NCBI GenBank assembly: GCA_003220615.1
Contig: QHTB01000049.1
Coordinates: forward strand, 1 to 35,797
Direction of reading: 5' to 3'
Origin: Candidatus Rokuibacteriota bacterium
GTDB lineage: Bacteria > Methylomirabilota > Methylomirabilia > Rokubacteriales > CSP1-6
Length of the DNA: 35,797 nucleotides
Positions 10,468 to 19,031 of the stretch are shown here, piece after piece (position 1 is the first letter of the stretch; each line of letters starts with the position of its first letter). The position numbers were made by a program, and so were the translations under genes. The notes beneath the pieces were generated by a model. It was not told the origin of the DNA. It saw only the letters and a list, made by a program, of their open reading frames with translations, and made no database searches.

Positions 10468-11129
10468 CGCTCGAACGTTTTGACGTAGACGCCGGGCGAG
10501 CCCTGAGCGTGGGTCATGTGCGAGCGCATGCGCGTGGACACGGGCACCGCGTCCCGCTGGGTGTTCCAGGCCGCGCTCTCCGAGACCTTGGGATGCTCGA
10601 ACTCGTAGAGCGTCAGGTACTGGGGCGTGCCCGTCACCGCGCGATAGCGCCGGCCGCGGATGACGCCGGGCACCTTCTCGTAGTTCGGCACGTAGATCGT
10701 GCTGTACCACGTGTTCCACTCGTCATCGACCTCGCGCGGCACGTCCATGCGCCCGATCTGGAGCGCCGGCGCCATCGGGCTGCCCGTGATGGCCGGCGTC
10801 AGCGACTTCGGATGGATCATCGTGTACACGTTGCGGATGTACGTGGTGCCGATGGCCTGAGGCCCGAAGCGCTTCGTCCACTCGGTCGGATTGGCGATGA
10901 CCTTCTTGTACGCGGCGCTCTCCAGCACCGCCGGGCTCTCCAGCTCGTAGTAGGCGAGGTGCTTGGGGCTGCCCTTCACCGCCTCGTAGCGAGCGCCCGC
11001 GAGGAAGCCCGGAATCGCCAGCCGCTCGGCCAGGTGCTCGTCGTTGTACCAGCGGTTGAACTCCTTCTCCTTGTCGGCCGGAACGTCGACCCACACCATC
11101 AATAGTCCGGTTCCCTTCTTGTTGGCCAT
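10464..11129 (-). CDS. Tandem EthD-like (dimeric alpha/beta-barrel) protein
   Basis: ATG 11129 is chosen because a strong site (GGAAGGAG) lies about 7 nt upstream; an in-frame start at 11177 has none. The 221-residue product holds two related halves. The first has EFNRWYNDEHL, IPGFLAGARYEAVKGSP and LAYYELE; the second has EWNTWYSTIYV, VPGVIRGRRYRAVTGTP and LTLYEFE. Each half looks like one ferredoxin-like alpha/beta-barrel domain of the EthD/DUF4286 kind, so the protein could form a pseudo-dimer. Such proteins are small, cytosolic and often of unknown role beside degradation genes. Translation is coupled to the enolase gene. Confidence 0.75.
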   Translation of the reverse strand: MANKKGTGLLMVWVDVPADKEKEFNRWYNDEHLAERLAIPGFLAGARYEAVKGSPKHLAYYELESPAVLESAAYKKVIANPTEWTKRFGPQAIGTTYIRNVYTMIHPKSLTPAITGSPMAPALQIGRMDVPREVDDEWNTWYSTIYVPNYEKVPGVIRGRRYRAVTGTPQYLTLYEFEHPKVSESAAWNTQRDAVPVSTRMRSHMTHAQGSPGVYVKTFER

Positions 11130-11163
11130 GGGGCTCTCCTTCCGCGGCGAAGGATAGCACGCG

Positions 11164-11192
11164 TTGACAATCACCACCTTTGCCGCAATCCT
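11164..11192 (+). promoter_or_regulatory. Candidate promoter of the MBL hydrolase gene
   Basis: A perfect TTGACA at 11164-11169 is followed after 17 nt by AATCCT (11187-11192, 3 of 6 to the -10 consensus). Transcription would start at or within a few bases of ATG 11201, which would give an almost leaderless mRNA; no Shine-Dalgarno sequence is seen before that ATG. The weak -10 keeps confidence low. Confidence 0.3.
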
Positions 11193-11200
11193 CTCCAGCC

Positions 11201-12202
11201 ATGACCGATTGTTGCGCCCACGAAGGCCCGGACCGCGGAGACGCGCGCTTCGACGTCACGAAGGTCGCCGACGGCGTGTACGCCGCGGTGGCCGCCCCCG
11301 CGTACAAGGTCAACTGCAACACCGCGATCATCGAGAGCGACGACGGCGTCGTCATCGTCGACACGCACTCCAAGCCCTCGGCGGCCCGGGTGATCGTCGA
11401 CCGGATCCGCGCGATCACACCGAAGCCGGTGCGCTACGTGATCAACACGCACTTCCACTGGGACCACTGGCACGGCAACGAGGTGTACCCCAAGGCGTAT
11501 CCGGGTGCGGAGATCGTCACCAACCAGATCACGCGCGAGGCGATGCGGCAGAAGGGCCTCAAGCGCATCGACGATCATCGCCGGCAGGTTCCGGCCGAGA
11601 TCGCCAGGCTCGAGGCCGACCTCGCCGCCGCCAGCGCGCCGGCCGAGCGGCAGCGGCTCGCGGCAGACGTGCGCCTGGCCAAGGCCTATCTCGCGGAGGT
11701 GCGCGCGCTCGAGCCGGCGCTGCCGACCATCGCCTTCGAGCAGACGATGAAGCTCTATCGTCGCGATCGCGAGATCCATCTCCTCCACCTGGGCCGCGCC
11801 CACACCGAGGGCGACGTGTTCGTCTACCTGCCGAAGGAGAAGATCGTGATCACCGGGGATGCGATGATCGGCTGGACGCCGTACATGGGCGACGGCTATC
11901 CCGAGGACTGGGCGGGCACGCTCGACCACCTGGCCCAGCTCGACTTCACGCACATCATCATGGGCCACGGCGAGGTCGCGGGCCGCGACTGGCTCCGCAC
12001 GTTCCGAAGCTACGTCCACGACATGGTCGAGGCCGTGCGCCACGAGGTCGCCGCCGGCGCCACGCTCGACGAGGTCAAGCCGCGCGTCACCGCGAAGCTG
12101 GCGCCGACGTACGAGAAGCCGTTCTCGAGATACGGTGAGTACCGGCCCTGGCGCGCGGGCCTGCTCGCGAACATCGAGCGGACCTTCGCGATGGTGAGCT
12201 GA
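11201..12202 (+). CDS. MBL-fold metallo-hydrolase
   Basis: The 333-residue protein has all beta-lactamase-fold metal ligands: THFHWDHWHG (H84, H86, D88, H89), H201 in GRAHTEGD, D220 in ITGDAM and H256 in IMGHGE. Between the first motif and H201 is a long helical, Ala/Arg/Glu-rich stretch (about residues 125-175), seen in several environmental MBL proteins. Such enzymes hydrolyse esters, lactones or thioesters with two zinc or iron ions. The frame could start at TTG 11180, but ATG 11201 is preferred. No signal peptide is seen, so it should be cytoplasmic. It is divergent from the EthD-like gene and followed after 10 nt by an LLM oxidoreductase. Confidence 0.9.
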   Translation: MTDCCAHEGPDRGDARFDVTKVADGVYAAVAAPAYKVNCNTAIIESDDGVVIVDTHSKPSAARVIVDRIRAITPKPVRYVINTHFHWDHWHGNEVYPKAYPGAEIVTNQITREAMRQKGLKRIDDHRRQVPAEIARLEADLAAASAPAERQRLAADVRLAKAYLAEVRALEPALPTIAFEQTMKLYRRDREIHLLHLGRAHTEGDVFVYLPKEKIVITGDAMIGWTPYMGDGYPEDWAGTLDHLAQLDFTHIIMGHGEVAGRDWLRTFRSYVHDMVEAVRHEVAAGATLDEVKPRVTAKLAPTYEKPFSRYGEYRPWRAGLLANIERTFAMVS

Positions 12203-12212
12203 CCCGCCGCGC

Positions 12213-13256
12213 GTGGACTTCGGGCTCTTCTACTACTGCCAGGGCCGCGGCGTGGCCCACGACCAGGCCTACGCGGAGATGCTCGACGAGATCGTGCTCG
12301 CCGAGCGCCTGGGCTTCGGCGAATGCTGGCTCGCCGAGCACCACTTCACCGATTACTCGATCCTGCCGAGCCCGAATCTCATCATCGCCACGGCGCTGGC
12401 TCGCACGACTCGGATGCGCTTCGGGAACTACGTCAACGTCATGCCGTTCCATCATCCGCTGCGCCTGGCCGCCGAGGCGGCCATGCTCGACAACCTGGCC
12501 CGGGGGCGCTTCGACTTCGGCATCGGCAAGGGCGTGCGGCCGGGTGAGTTCGCCAAGCTCGGGCTCCAGTTCGACGATGCGACGGCGATGACCGACGAGG
12601 CGATCGAGATCGTGCTGAAGGCGTGGACGGAGGAGGCCTGCACTCACGAGGGCCGCTTCTGGCGCTTCCCCGAGCTGAGCCTGAGGCCGCGCCCATTCCA
12701 GCGGCCTCACCCGCCGCTGCACATGGTCGCGAGCCGTCCCGCGTCGGCGGCCAGGGTCGGAGCACGCGGCTGGCCCGTCGCGATGCACTTCACGCCGACG
12801 GACGTGGTCGCTCGCTGTGTGGAGGAGTATCGCGCCGCCGTCGCCGCTCGCGCCGAGCCCCCGGGGCACGGCGCCTACCGTCCACGACTCCTGCTGTGCC
12901 GCGAGACCTACGTGGCCGAGACCTCAGAGGTCGCTCGCGACGAAGGCGCGCTGGCGCTCCAGGGGTTCTGGTATCTCTCGTCGCTCGCGTCGCCTCCCCT
13001 GCCGACGCGCTATTCGGACGAGCGCTTCAAGGAGCTGACGGCGCGTATATGGGGCGGACGGACCTACGACGAGCTGGCCGTGATCGGCGGAATGCTGATC
13101 GGGTCACCCGAGCAGATCGCGGCGCAGGTGGAGCGCCTGGAAGCGATTGGAGTCGACACGCTCCTGCTCGTGTGCAGCTTCGGTAACCTCTCGCACGCCC
13201 AGGTGTGCCGCTCGCTCGAGCTGTTCGCCCGGGCGGTGATCCACGCGCGACGCTGA
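12213..13256 (+). CDS. LLM class flavin-dependent oxidoreductase
   Basis: This 347-residue luciferase-like monooxygenase starts with GTG 12213. Family features are the first strand DFGLFYY, the motif GECWLAEHHF (about residues 36-45), VMPFHHPLRLAAEAAMLD, and a Gly-rich FDFGIGKG segment that contacts flavin in this fold. The C-terminal part has IGSPEQIAAQVERL, also typical. Such enzymes oxidise organic substrates with oxygen and reduced FMN supplied by a separate reductase; none is visible nearby. It probably shares a transcript with the MBL hydrolase. It ends 3 nt before a convergent gene, so no separate terminator fits between them. Confidence 0.92.
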   Translation: MDFGLFYYCQGRGVAHDQAYAEMLDEIVLAERLGFGECWLAEHHFTDYSILPSPNLIIATALARTTRMRFGNYVNVMPFHHPLRLAAEAAMLDNLARGRFDFGIGKGVRPGEFAKLGLQFDDATAMTDEAIEIVLKAWTEEACTHEGRFWRFPELSLRPRPFQRPHPPLHMVASRPASAARVGARGWPVAMHFTPTDVVARCVEEYRAAVAARAEPPGHGAYRPRLLLCRETYVAETSEVARDEGALALQGFWYLSSLASPPLPTRYSDERFKELTARIWGGRTYDELAVIGGMLIGSPEQIAAQVERLEAIGVDTLLLVCSFGNLSHAQVCRSLELFARAVIHARR

Positions 13257-13259
13257 GCC

Positions 13260-15620
13260 TCAGCCGCTCGCGCGGGCGTCGCGGATCGCGCGCCAGACAC
13301 GCGCGGGCGTGACCGGCATGTCGAGGTGGCGGACGCCGAGCGGCGCCAGCGCGTCGTTGATCGCGTTCATCAGCGCGGGCAGCGCGCCGACTGTGCCGGC
13401 CTCGCCCACGCCCTTGGCGCCGAGCGGGTTGGTCTGCGTCGGGACTTCGTGAGAGTCCACCTCGAAGGAGGGGACGTCGTCGGCGCGCGGCATCGCGTAG
13501 TCCATGAACGAGCCGGTCAGGAGCTGGCCCGTCTCGTCGTCGTAGGCGAGCACCTCGAAGAGTCCCTGGCCGAGGCCCTGGACGATCCCGCCGTGGATCT
13601 GGCCCTTGACGAGCATCGGGTTGACCATCCGCCCGACGTCGTCGACGACGGTGTGGCGCACGACACGAACCTCGCCCGTTTCGACGTCGATCTCCACCTC
13701 GCAGACCTGCGTGCCGTTCGGGAACGTCACCGCCGGCGGCGCGAACGACGCCGTCTCGCTCAGCCCGGGCTCGAGGCCCGGCGGGAGCTGCTTGGGCACA
13801 TAGGCCGCGCGCGCGACGGCGGCCAGCGTCACGCCGCGGTCGGTGCCGGCCACGGTGAAGCGTGCGTCGCGCCAGACGACGTCCTGGTGCGCCGCTTCCA
13901 TCAGATGCGCGGCGATGCGCCGGCCGCGCTCGATCACCTTCTCCGTCGCGCGCGTCACCGCCGATCCGCCGACGCTCAGCGCTCCCGAGCCACCATTACC
14001 CCGGCCCGCGCTCAACGCATCGCTGTCGCCCCACAGCACCTGGATACGCTCGGGCGGCACGCCGAGCCGATCGCTCACGATCTGAGCGAAGGCCGTCTCG
14101 TTGCCCTGGCCCATCGACGTCGAACCGGTGAAGACCGTCACCGAGCCGTCGGGATTCACGCGGACCTCGGCCGTGTCGGGGTTTAGCGCCGTGTAGGGGC
14201 CGCCGGCGACCTCGATCGGGTTGGCGATTCCGAGGCCGCGCAGCTTGCCGCGCGCCCGCGCCGCATCCCGGCGTGACTTGAAGGCCGCGTGGTCGGCGAG
14301 CTTCAGCGCCATCTCGAAGCCGCGGGCGAAGTCGCCGCAGTCGTAGGTGAAGACGAGCCCCGTCTTGAACGGCATCGCCGTGGCGGGAATCATGTTTCGC
14401 CGGCGCAGCTCGACGGGATCGATCGACAGCTCGCGCGCCGCCAGGTCGATCACCCGCTCGATCGCGTACGTCGCTTCCGGCCGGCCGGCCCCGCGATAGG
14501 GCCCGGTCACCGTCGTGTTGGTGAAGATGCCGGTCGTCTGCACGTGGATGGCCGGCGTCGTGTACACGCCGGCGACGCCGCCGACGTTGTTCGTGCCCGG
14601 CCCCGCGCTGCGCGGCGTGAGATAGGCGCCGATGTTCAGGCCGATCGCCACGCGCAAGGCGAGAAACTTCCCGTCGGCGTCGAGCGCCAGCTCGGCGGTC
14701 GAGACGTTGTCGCGGCCGGCCTCGTCGGTGACCAGGCCTTCACGCCGGCTCGACGTCCACTTCACCGGGCGGCCCAGTCTCTTCGCCGCCCACAGCACGA
14801 GCACCAGCTCCGGGTAGATGCCGCTGCGCATCCCGAAGCTGCCGCCGACCTCTCCGGTCACCACGCGCAGGTGGCTCTGGGGCACGCGGAACACCTGGTC
14901 GGCGAGGAGCGTGCGCGTCCCGTGCGGGTGCTGCGTCCCTGTGTAGAGCGTGTATCGTCCCGTACGCCGGTCGTACTCGCCGACGGCCGCCCGCGGCTCG
15001 AGCGGTGCGGCGGCCACGCGCGTGACGACGAAGTCGAGCTTCGTGACGTGCGCCGCGCCCTCGAACGCGCGAGCGACGGCGTCGCGGTTGCCGGCCTCCC
15101 ACACGAACGCGACGTTGTCGGGTGCCTCGTCCCAGACGGCCGGGGCGCCGGCCCGGAGCGCTTCCCTGGCGCCCGTCACCACGGGCAGCGGCTCGTAATC
15201 GACGATCACCTGCTCGGCGGCATCAGCCGCCTGCACAGCCGTGTCCGCCACGACGAGAGCGACCGGATCTCCGACGTGACGCGCGCGCCCGCGAGCCAGC
15301 GCGGGCCGCGGCGTGGCGAACGCCGCCGAGCCGTCACGCCGCTTGCGCGTCGTGTCGGTCGGCAGGTTGCCGACGCCGGCGGCAGCCAGCTCGTTGCCGG
15401 TGAGCACGGCGAGGACGCCATCGGCCTTCAGCGCCGCCGAGCCGTCGATGGCCCGGATGAGGGCGTGAGCGTGCGGCGAGCGGACGATCACCGCGTACGC
15501 CTGACGGGGAAGATTCACGTCGTCGGAGTAGCGGCCATCGCCCTGGATCAGGCGCGGGTCCTCGCGGCGACGCACCGACTGCCCGACGGCGAACTTCTCG
15601 GTCGTCATGGGATCGCTCAT
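13260..15620 (-). CDS. Xanthine dehydrogenase-family molybdopterin-binding large subunit (form II CoxL-like)
   Basis: The 786-residue protein begins with the aldehyde oxidase a/b hammerhead region (VRRREDPRLIQGDGRY, about residues 17-32), so it has no fused FeS or FAD domains. Cofactor and active-site motifs are GGSFGMRSG (259-267), PYRGAGRPEA (374-383) and GVGEAGT (737-743, with E740 the likely catalytic Glu). YRGAGR in place of the CO dehydrogenase loop AYRCSFR marks a form II enzyme, probably a hydroxylase of aldehydes or N-heterocycles. GAGGGCG precedes ATG 15620. The binding-protein gene ends 7 nt upstream on the same strand. FeS and FAD partner genes are absent nearby. Confidence 0.93.
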   Translation of the reverse strand: MSDPMTTEKFAVGQSVRRREDPRLIQGDGRYSDDVNLPRQAYAVIVRSPHAHALIRAIDGSAALKADGVLAVLTGNELAAAGVGNLPTDTTRKRRDGSAAFATPRPALARGRARHVGDPVALVVADTAVQAADAAEQVIVDYEPLPVVTGAREALRAGAPAVWDEAPDNVAFVWEAGNRDAVARAFEGAAHVTKLDFVVTRVAAAPLEPRAAVGEYDRRTGRYTLYTGTQHPHGTRTLLADQVFRVPQSHLRVVTGEVGGSFGMRSGIYPELVLVLWAAKRLGRPVKWTSSRREGLVTDEAGRDNVSTAELALDADGKFLALRVAIGLNIGAYLTPRSAGPGTNNVGGVAGVYTTPAIHVQTTGIFTNTTVTGPYRGAGRPEATYAIERVIDLAARELSIDPVELRRRNMIPATAMPFKTGLVFTYDCGDFARGFEMALKLADHAAFKSRRDAARARGKLRGLGIANPIEVAGGPYTALNPDTAEVRVNPDGSVTVFTGSTSMGQGNETAFAQIVSDRLGVPPERIQVLWGDSDALSAGRGNGGSGALSVGGSAVTRATEKVIERGRRIAAHLMEAAHQDVVWRDARFTVAGTDRGVTLAAVARAAYVPKQLPPGLEPGLSETASFAPPAVTFPNGTQVCEVEIDVETGEVRVVRHTVVDDVGRMVNPMLVKGQIHGGIVQGLGQGLFEVLAYDDETGQLLTGSFMDYAMPRADDVPSFEVDSHEVPTQTNPLGAKGVGEAGTVGALPALMNAINDALAPLGVRHLDMPVTPARVWRAIRDARASG

Positions 15621-15627
15621 GTCGCCC

Positions 15628-17175
15628 TCACCGTGCCTTCAGCCGCACGTCTTCGAGCGGCGCCGACCACGGATACGGATCGATCAGCAGCAGCGCCGGC
15701 TCGGCCACTCGCGGCCCGATGCCGCTCGGCCAGATGTACTCGTAGATCGGCGCGAGCCTCACGCGCTCGTGGACGAGCCGCTGGATCTGGTGGAGCGCGG
15801 CCTCCCGCTTGCGGCGGTCGGTCTCGAGCGCCTGCTGCTTGTAGAGCGCGTCGATATCGGGATAGCCGCCGTAGGCGTAGGAGCCGTCGCTCGGGATGAC
15901 CTCGGACATGCGCGAGGCGGCGTTGCCGTAGAACGCGCTGGTGCACACGCAGACGCCCTTCAGCTTCTTGGTCGCGAGCGCCGAGAAGTAGGCGGCGCGC
16001 TCCATCGGCCGCATCTTGAGCCGGATCCCCACCGTCTGCATGTAGTTGACGATCGCCTCGCCCAGCGAGAAATACGGCGGGAGCTGGTGCAGCTCGCCGG
16101 CGTCGAATCCGTTCGGGTACCCGGCCTCGGCCAGGAGCTGCCTGGCCTTGGCCGGATCGTACGGATCGGGCTCCAACGGCAGCGCGAACTCGAAGCGGCG
16201 CGGCACGAAGTTCCCGGCCGGCCGCGAGGCACCGAGCGTTTCGACTTCGCTCAGCGCTTTGCGGTCGATCGCATAGCTGGCGGCTTGCCGTACGCGTTTG
16301 TCGTGCCACGGCGATTTCGGGTCCCACTGATCGAGGAAATCGAGGAAGAAGATGGCGATGCCGCCCGAGAACGCGAGCTTGAGGTTCGGATCGCGCTTCA
16401 CCTGCTCGGCCTGCGGGACGTCGAGCAGGTAGGCGATGTCCACCTCGCCGCGCTTGAGCATCGCCATCCGCGTGGTCGATTCCGGCACGCTCTTGAAGAC
16501 CACGCGCTTCACCGAGGGCATCTTGCGCCAGTAGCCCTCGAACGCTTCCATCACCAGCTCGATGCCGGGTGTGTGGCTCACGAACTTGTAGGGCCCGAGG
16601 CCGACCGGCGCCTTCTTGAAGCCGTCGTCGCCGACCTTCTCGACGTACTTCTTGGGCACGATCCACCCCGCCCCCGACACCAGCCCGCCGTAGTAGTTCA
16701 TGAAGTCGGGCCAGGGCTCGTGCAGGTGGAAGCGCACGCGCGTCGGGCTGACGATCTCGACGTCTTTGACTTTCTCGCGGAGGAGCTTGGCGCCCTTGGC
16801 GCGGTGGAAGCTGAACTTCACGTCCTCGGCGGTGAACGGATCGCCGTTGTGGAACTTCAGTCCACCGCGCAGCTTGAAATCGTAGACGCGTTGATCGGCG
16901 CTCACCGTCCACGACTCGGCCAGGCAGGGCGCCTGCATGTTGCCGGGCATCGGCTTCACCAGCGCGTCGTGGAGGCCGTAGAGGATCCAGAAGGGCGTGA
17001 GCTGACCGATCACCTCGCTCGGGTCGAACCACACGGGGGAGAGCGTGACGTAGAGGGCCCACCGCATCTCGCCCTCCGGCTTCGACTGGGCGCCGGCCGT
17101 GTCGACGAATCCACCGGCGAGCACGATCAGCGACACGAACGCCACCGTCACGATCCGCCACCGTCCCTGGCTCAT
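15628..17175 (-). CDS. ABC transporter solute-binding protein, family 5
   Basis: ATG 17175 follows GAGAGGAG at good spacing and gives a standard Sec signal peptide (cleavage likely after DTAGAQ); a TTG start 24 nt upstream is less likely. The 515-residue product has DALVKPMPGN, LKFHNGDPFTAEDVKFSF, VGLGPYKFV and WHDKRVRQAASYAIDRKAL, all family 5 marks. It is a close paralogue of the binding protein at 34192-35670, sharing many identical stretches. No permease or ATPase is linked; instead a molybdenum hydroxylase follows after 7 nt. It may dock on a transporter encoded elsewhere, perhaps the permeases at 32320-34177. Confidence 0.92.
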   Translation of the reverse strand: MSQGRWRIVTVAFVSLIVLAGGFVDTAGAQSKPEGEMRWALYVTLSPVWFDPSEVIGQLTPFWILYGLHDALVKPMPGNMQAPCLAESWTVSADQRVYDFKLRGGLKFHNGDPFTAEDVKFSFHRAKGAKLLREKVKDVEIVSPTRVRFHLHEPWPDFMNYYGGLVSGAGWIVPKKYVEKVGDDGFKKAPVGLGPYKFVSHTPGIELVMEAFEGYWRKMPSVKRVVFKSVPESTTRMAMLKRGEVDIAYLLDVPQAEQVKRDPNLKLAFSGGIAIFFLDFLDQWDPKSPWHDKRVRQAASYAIDRKALSEVETLGASRPAGNFVPRRFEFALPLEPDPYDPAKARQLLAEAGYPNGFDAGELHQLPPYFSLGEAIVNYMQTVGIRLKMRPMERAAYFSALATKKLKGVCVCTSAFYGNAASRMSEVIPSDGSYAYGGYPDIDALYKQQALETDRRKREAALHQIQRLVHERVRLAPIYEYIWPSGIGPRVAEPALLLIDPYPWSAPLEDVRLKAR

Positions 17176-17299
17176 CCCCGCTCCTCTCTCACGACGCAAA
17201 CCCTGGCGAGACTAACACAGCCACCACGCCCCCGATGTATCGCCATTCCGACGGTGACGGGCGCCGGTGAGCTTCGTAGAATGGTCTCAGGAGGCCACC

Positions 17300-17863
17300 A
17301 TGACGGAGGCGTTCGCTCGCCGCCGGTTCAGCGTCCACGAGTATCACCGGATGGGCGAGGCCGGGATCCTCGCCGAGGACGAGCGGGTCGAGCTCCTTGC
17401 CGGCGACATCATCGTTCGCGAGCCGATCGGGACTCAGCATGCGGGCACCGTAAACCGTCTCACGTACCTCTGGACGTCGCGATTGGGCCTGCGGGCGGTC
17501 GTGCAGGTACAGAATCCCATCGAGCTGGCCAGGGAGGACTCCGAGCCCCAGCCCGATCTCTCGCTGCTCCGCCCACGCGCTGACTTCTACGCGACGGCCC
17601 ATCCCGCGGCCGACGACGTGCTGCTGGCCATCGAGGTCGCGGACACGAGCCTTCGCCTCGACCGCCGCGTGAAGATTCCGCTCTATGCGCGCGCCGGCAT
17701 CGGCGAGGTCTGGCTCGTCGATCTCACGACCTCGCGGATCGAGGTCTATCGCGAACCAACCGCCGAAGGCTATCGCGACGTCCAGATCCTTGTCCGCGGA
17801 CAATCGGTCACGCCCAACGCGTTCGCCGACCTCACGGTCGCCGTCGGCGATCTCCTCGGCTGA
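17300..17863 (+). CDS. Uma2 family (DUF820) putative endonuclease
   Basis: The 187-residue protein has the PD-(D/E)XK-like pattern of the Uma2/DUF820 family: E31 (RVELLAGDII), D86 (QPDLSLL), E112 (AIEVADTS) and K125 (RRVKIPLYARAGIGEVWLVD). ATG 17300 is preferred to GTG 17267 because CAGGAGG lies just before it. Such genes are abundant in cyanobacteria and soil bacteria, often as scattered single genes, and their role is unproven. It is a monocistronic gene between two minus-strand operons; its 3' end is 10 nt from a convergent gene. It shows no link to transport or catabolism. Confidence 0.9.
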   Translation: MTEAFARRRFSVHEYHRMGEAGILAEDERVELLAGDIIVREPIGTQHAGTVNRLTYLWTSRLGLRAVVQVQNPIELAREDSEPQPDLSLLRPRADFYATAHPAADDVLLAIEVADTSLRLDRRVKIPLYARAGIGEVWLVDLTTSRIEVYREPTAEGYRDVQILVRGQSVTPNAFADLTVAVGDLLG

Positions 17864-17873
17864 GCGCGACCTC

Positions 17874-19031
17874 TCAGCCCCAGAACCGCTTGGTGGCGAG
17901 GTCGGCGCCTTCGCGCAAGGCGCGGAGCTTCGTCCACACGATGCTTTCCTCGACGAGCTGGGAGCCGGCGAACGTCCCAAAGCCGCAGTCGACACCGGCG
18001 AGCACGCGCGTCTTGTCGCCCACGGCCTCGACCGCCGCGGCGATCCGATCGGCCACGACCTCGGGATGCTCGACGACGTTGGTCGTGGAATCGACGACGC
18101 CGGGCACGAACAGCATCCCCGACGGGAGCGGGTGGAGCCGGAACGCCTTCAGCTCGTGCTGGTGTCGCGGGCTGGCCAGCGGGAGCGAAAGCGCGCCCAC
18201 GTTGGCACGATAGATGATCGGCAGGAGTGGCTCGAGCGGGACGTCGTACGTGTGAGGTCCGTCGTAGTTTCCCCAGCAGAGGTGCAGGCGCACGCGATCG
18301 GCCGGGATGTTCTTCACCGCGTCGTTGATGGCGTCGACGTGGAGGGCGACGGCGGCCAGGAAGCGGTCGAGCGGCTCGTCCTGGAAGAAGCGGGCGCGCT
18401 CCATGGCCAGGTCCGGACAGTCGAGCTGGAGCACGAAGCCGCGGCTGACGATCAGCTCGTACTCCTTGCGCATCTCGCGAGCGAGCGCGCGCACGTAGCG
18501 CTCGTGCGAGCCGTAATAGTTGTCGAGCATGATCGTGGCGATGACACCCGGCGACGCCGCCGTCATGAACGGCTCGGCGAACCCCTTGCCCCCGCCCGCG
18601 CAGCGCTGGAACAGCTCGCACTCGGCCACGGCTTCGCCGAGGTCGGTGTAGGCCACCTCGGCGATCGCCTGGGGGGCGTCGTTGATGCGGGCGGCGCCGG
18701 AGCGCGCGCGCGACAGCCGCGCCAGGTAGTCCGGGTGGTCGGCCATGTCGCGTGACATGCGCCGCTTGCTCGCGCCGCCGAAGCCCTTCATGCGCCTGGC
18801 GGGATAGGTCGAGAAGCCGACGCGTGGCTGCTCGCCGTCGTTGCCGACGTCCACGCCGGCCTCGAGCTGCTTGCGCACGACGTGAGACACGGCCGCCTCG
18901 GCCTCGCGCGCCAGCGCGGCGGGATCGACGGCCTCGCCGCGGTCCTGCTGCACGAGCAGGTCGCGGAGCGCCGGAGGACGGGGAAGGCTGCCGACGTGCG
19001 TGGTGAGGAAGCGGTGCTCGCTGCGTTTCAT
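17874..19031 (-). CDS. Cobalamin-independent methionine synthase II-like (MetE C-terminal/epoxyalkane-CoM transferase) family protein
   Basis: The 385-residue protein is a single MetE C-terminal-type barrel. It starts TTHVGSLPRP and has the zinc residues H250 and C252 (HLCWGN) and C349 (GVDCGFGTFAG). The segment ALSLPLASPRH (280-290) holds Pro284 where, as I recall the family, relatives have Glu and MetE has its fourth zinc ligand. Enzymes of this fold activate a thiol on zinc for alkyl transfer, as in methionine synthesis or opening of epoxides by coenzyme M. At half the length of MetE and in a catabolic setting, a methionine biosynthetic role is unlikely. ATG 19031 overlaps the stop of the CoA-transferase gene. 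Confidence 0.85.
   Translation of the reverse strand: MKRSEHRFLTTHVGSLPRPPALRDLLVQQDRGEAVDPAALAREAEAAVSHVVRKQLEAGVDVGNDGEQPRVGFSTYPARRMKGFGGASKRRMSRDMADHPDYLARLSRARSGAARINDAPQAIAEVAYTDLGEAVAECELFQRCAGGGKGFAEPFMTAASPGVIATIMLDNYYGSHERYVRALAREMRKEYELIVSRGFVLQLDCPDLAMERARFFQDEPLDRFLAAVALHVDAINDAVKNIPADRVRLHLCWGNYDGPHTYDVPLEPLLPIIYRANVGALSLPLASPRHQHELKAFRLHPLPSGMLFVPGVVDSTTNVVEHPEVVADRIAAAVEAVGDKTRVLAGVDCGFGTFAGSQLVEESIVWTKLRALREGADLATKRFWG

Noticed and set aside
14289..17583. Long plus-strand open frames over the molybdenum hydroxylase and binding-protein genes
   Set aside because: They mirror the minus-strand coding sequence and lack any domain or signal peptide.
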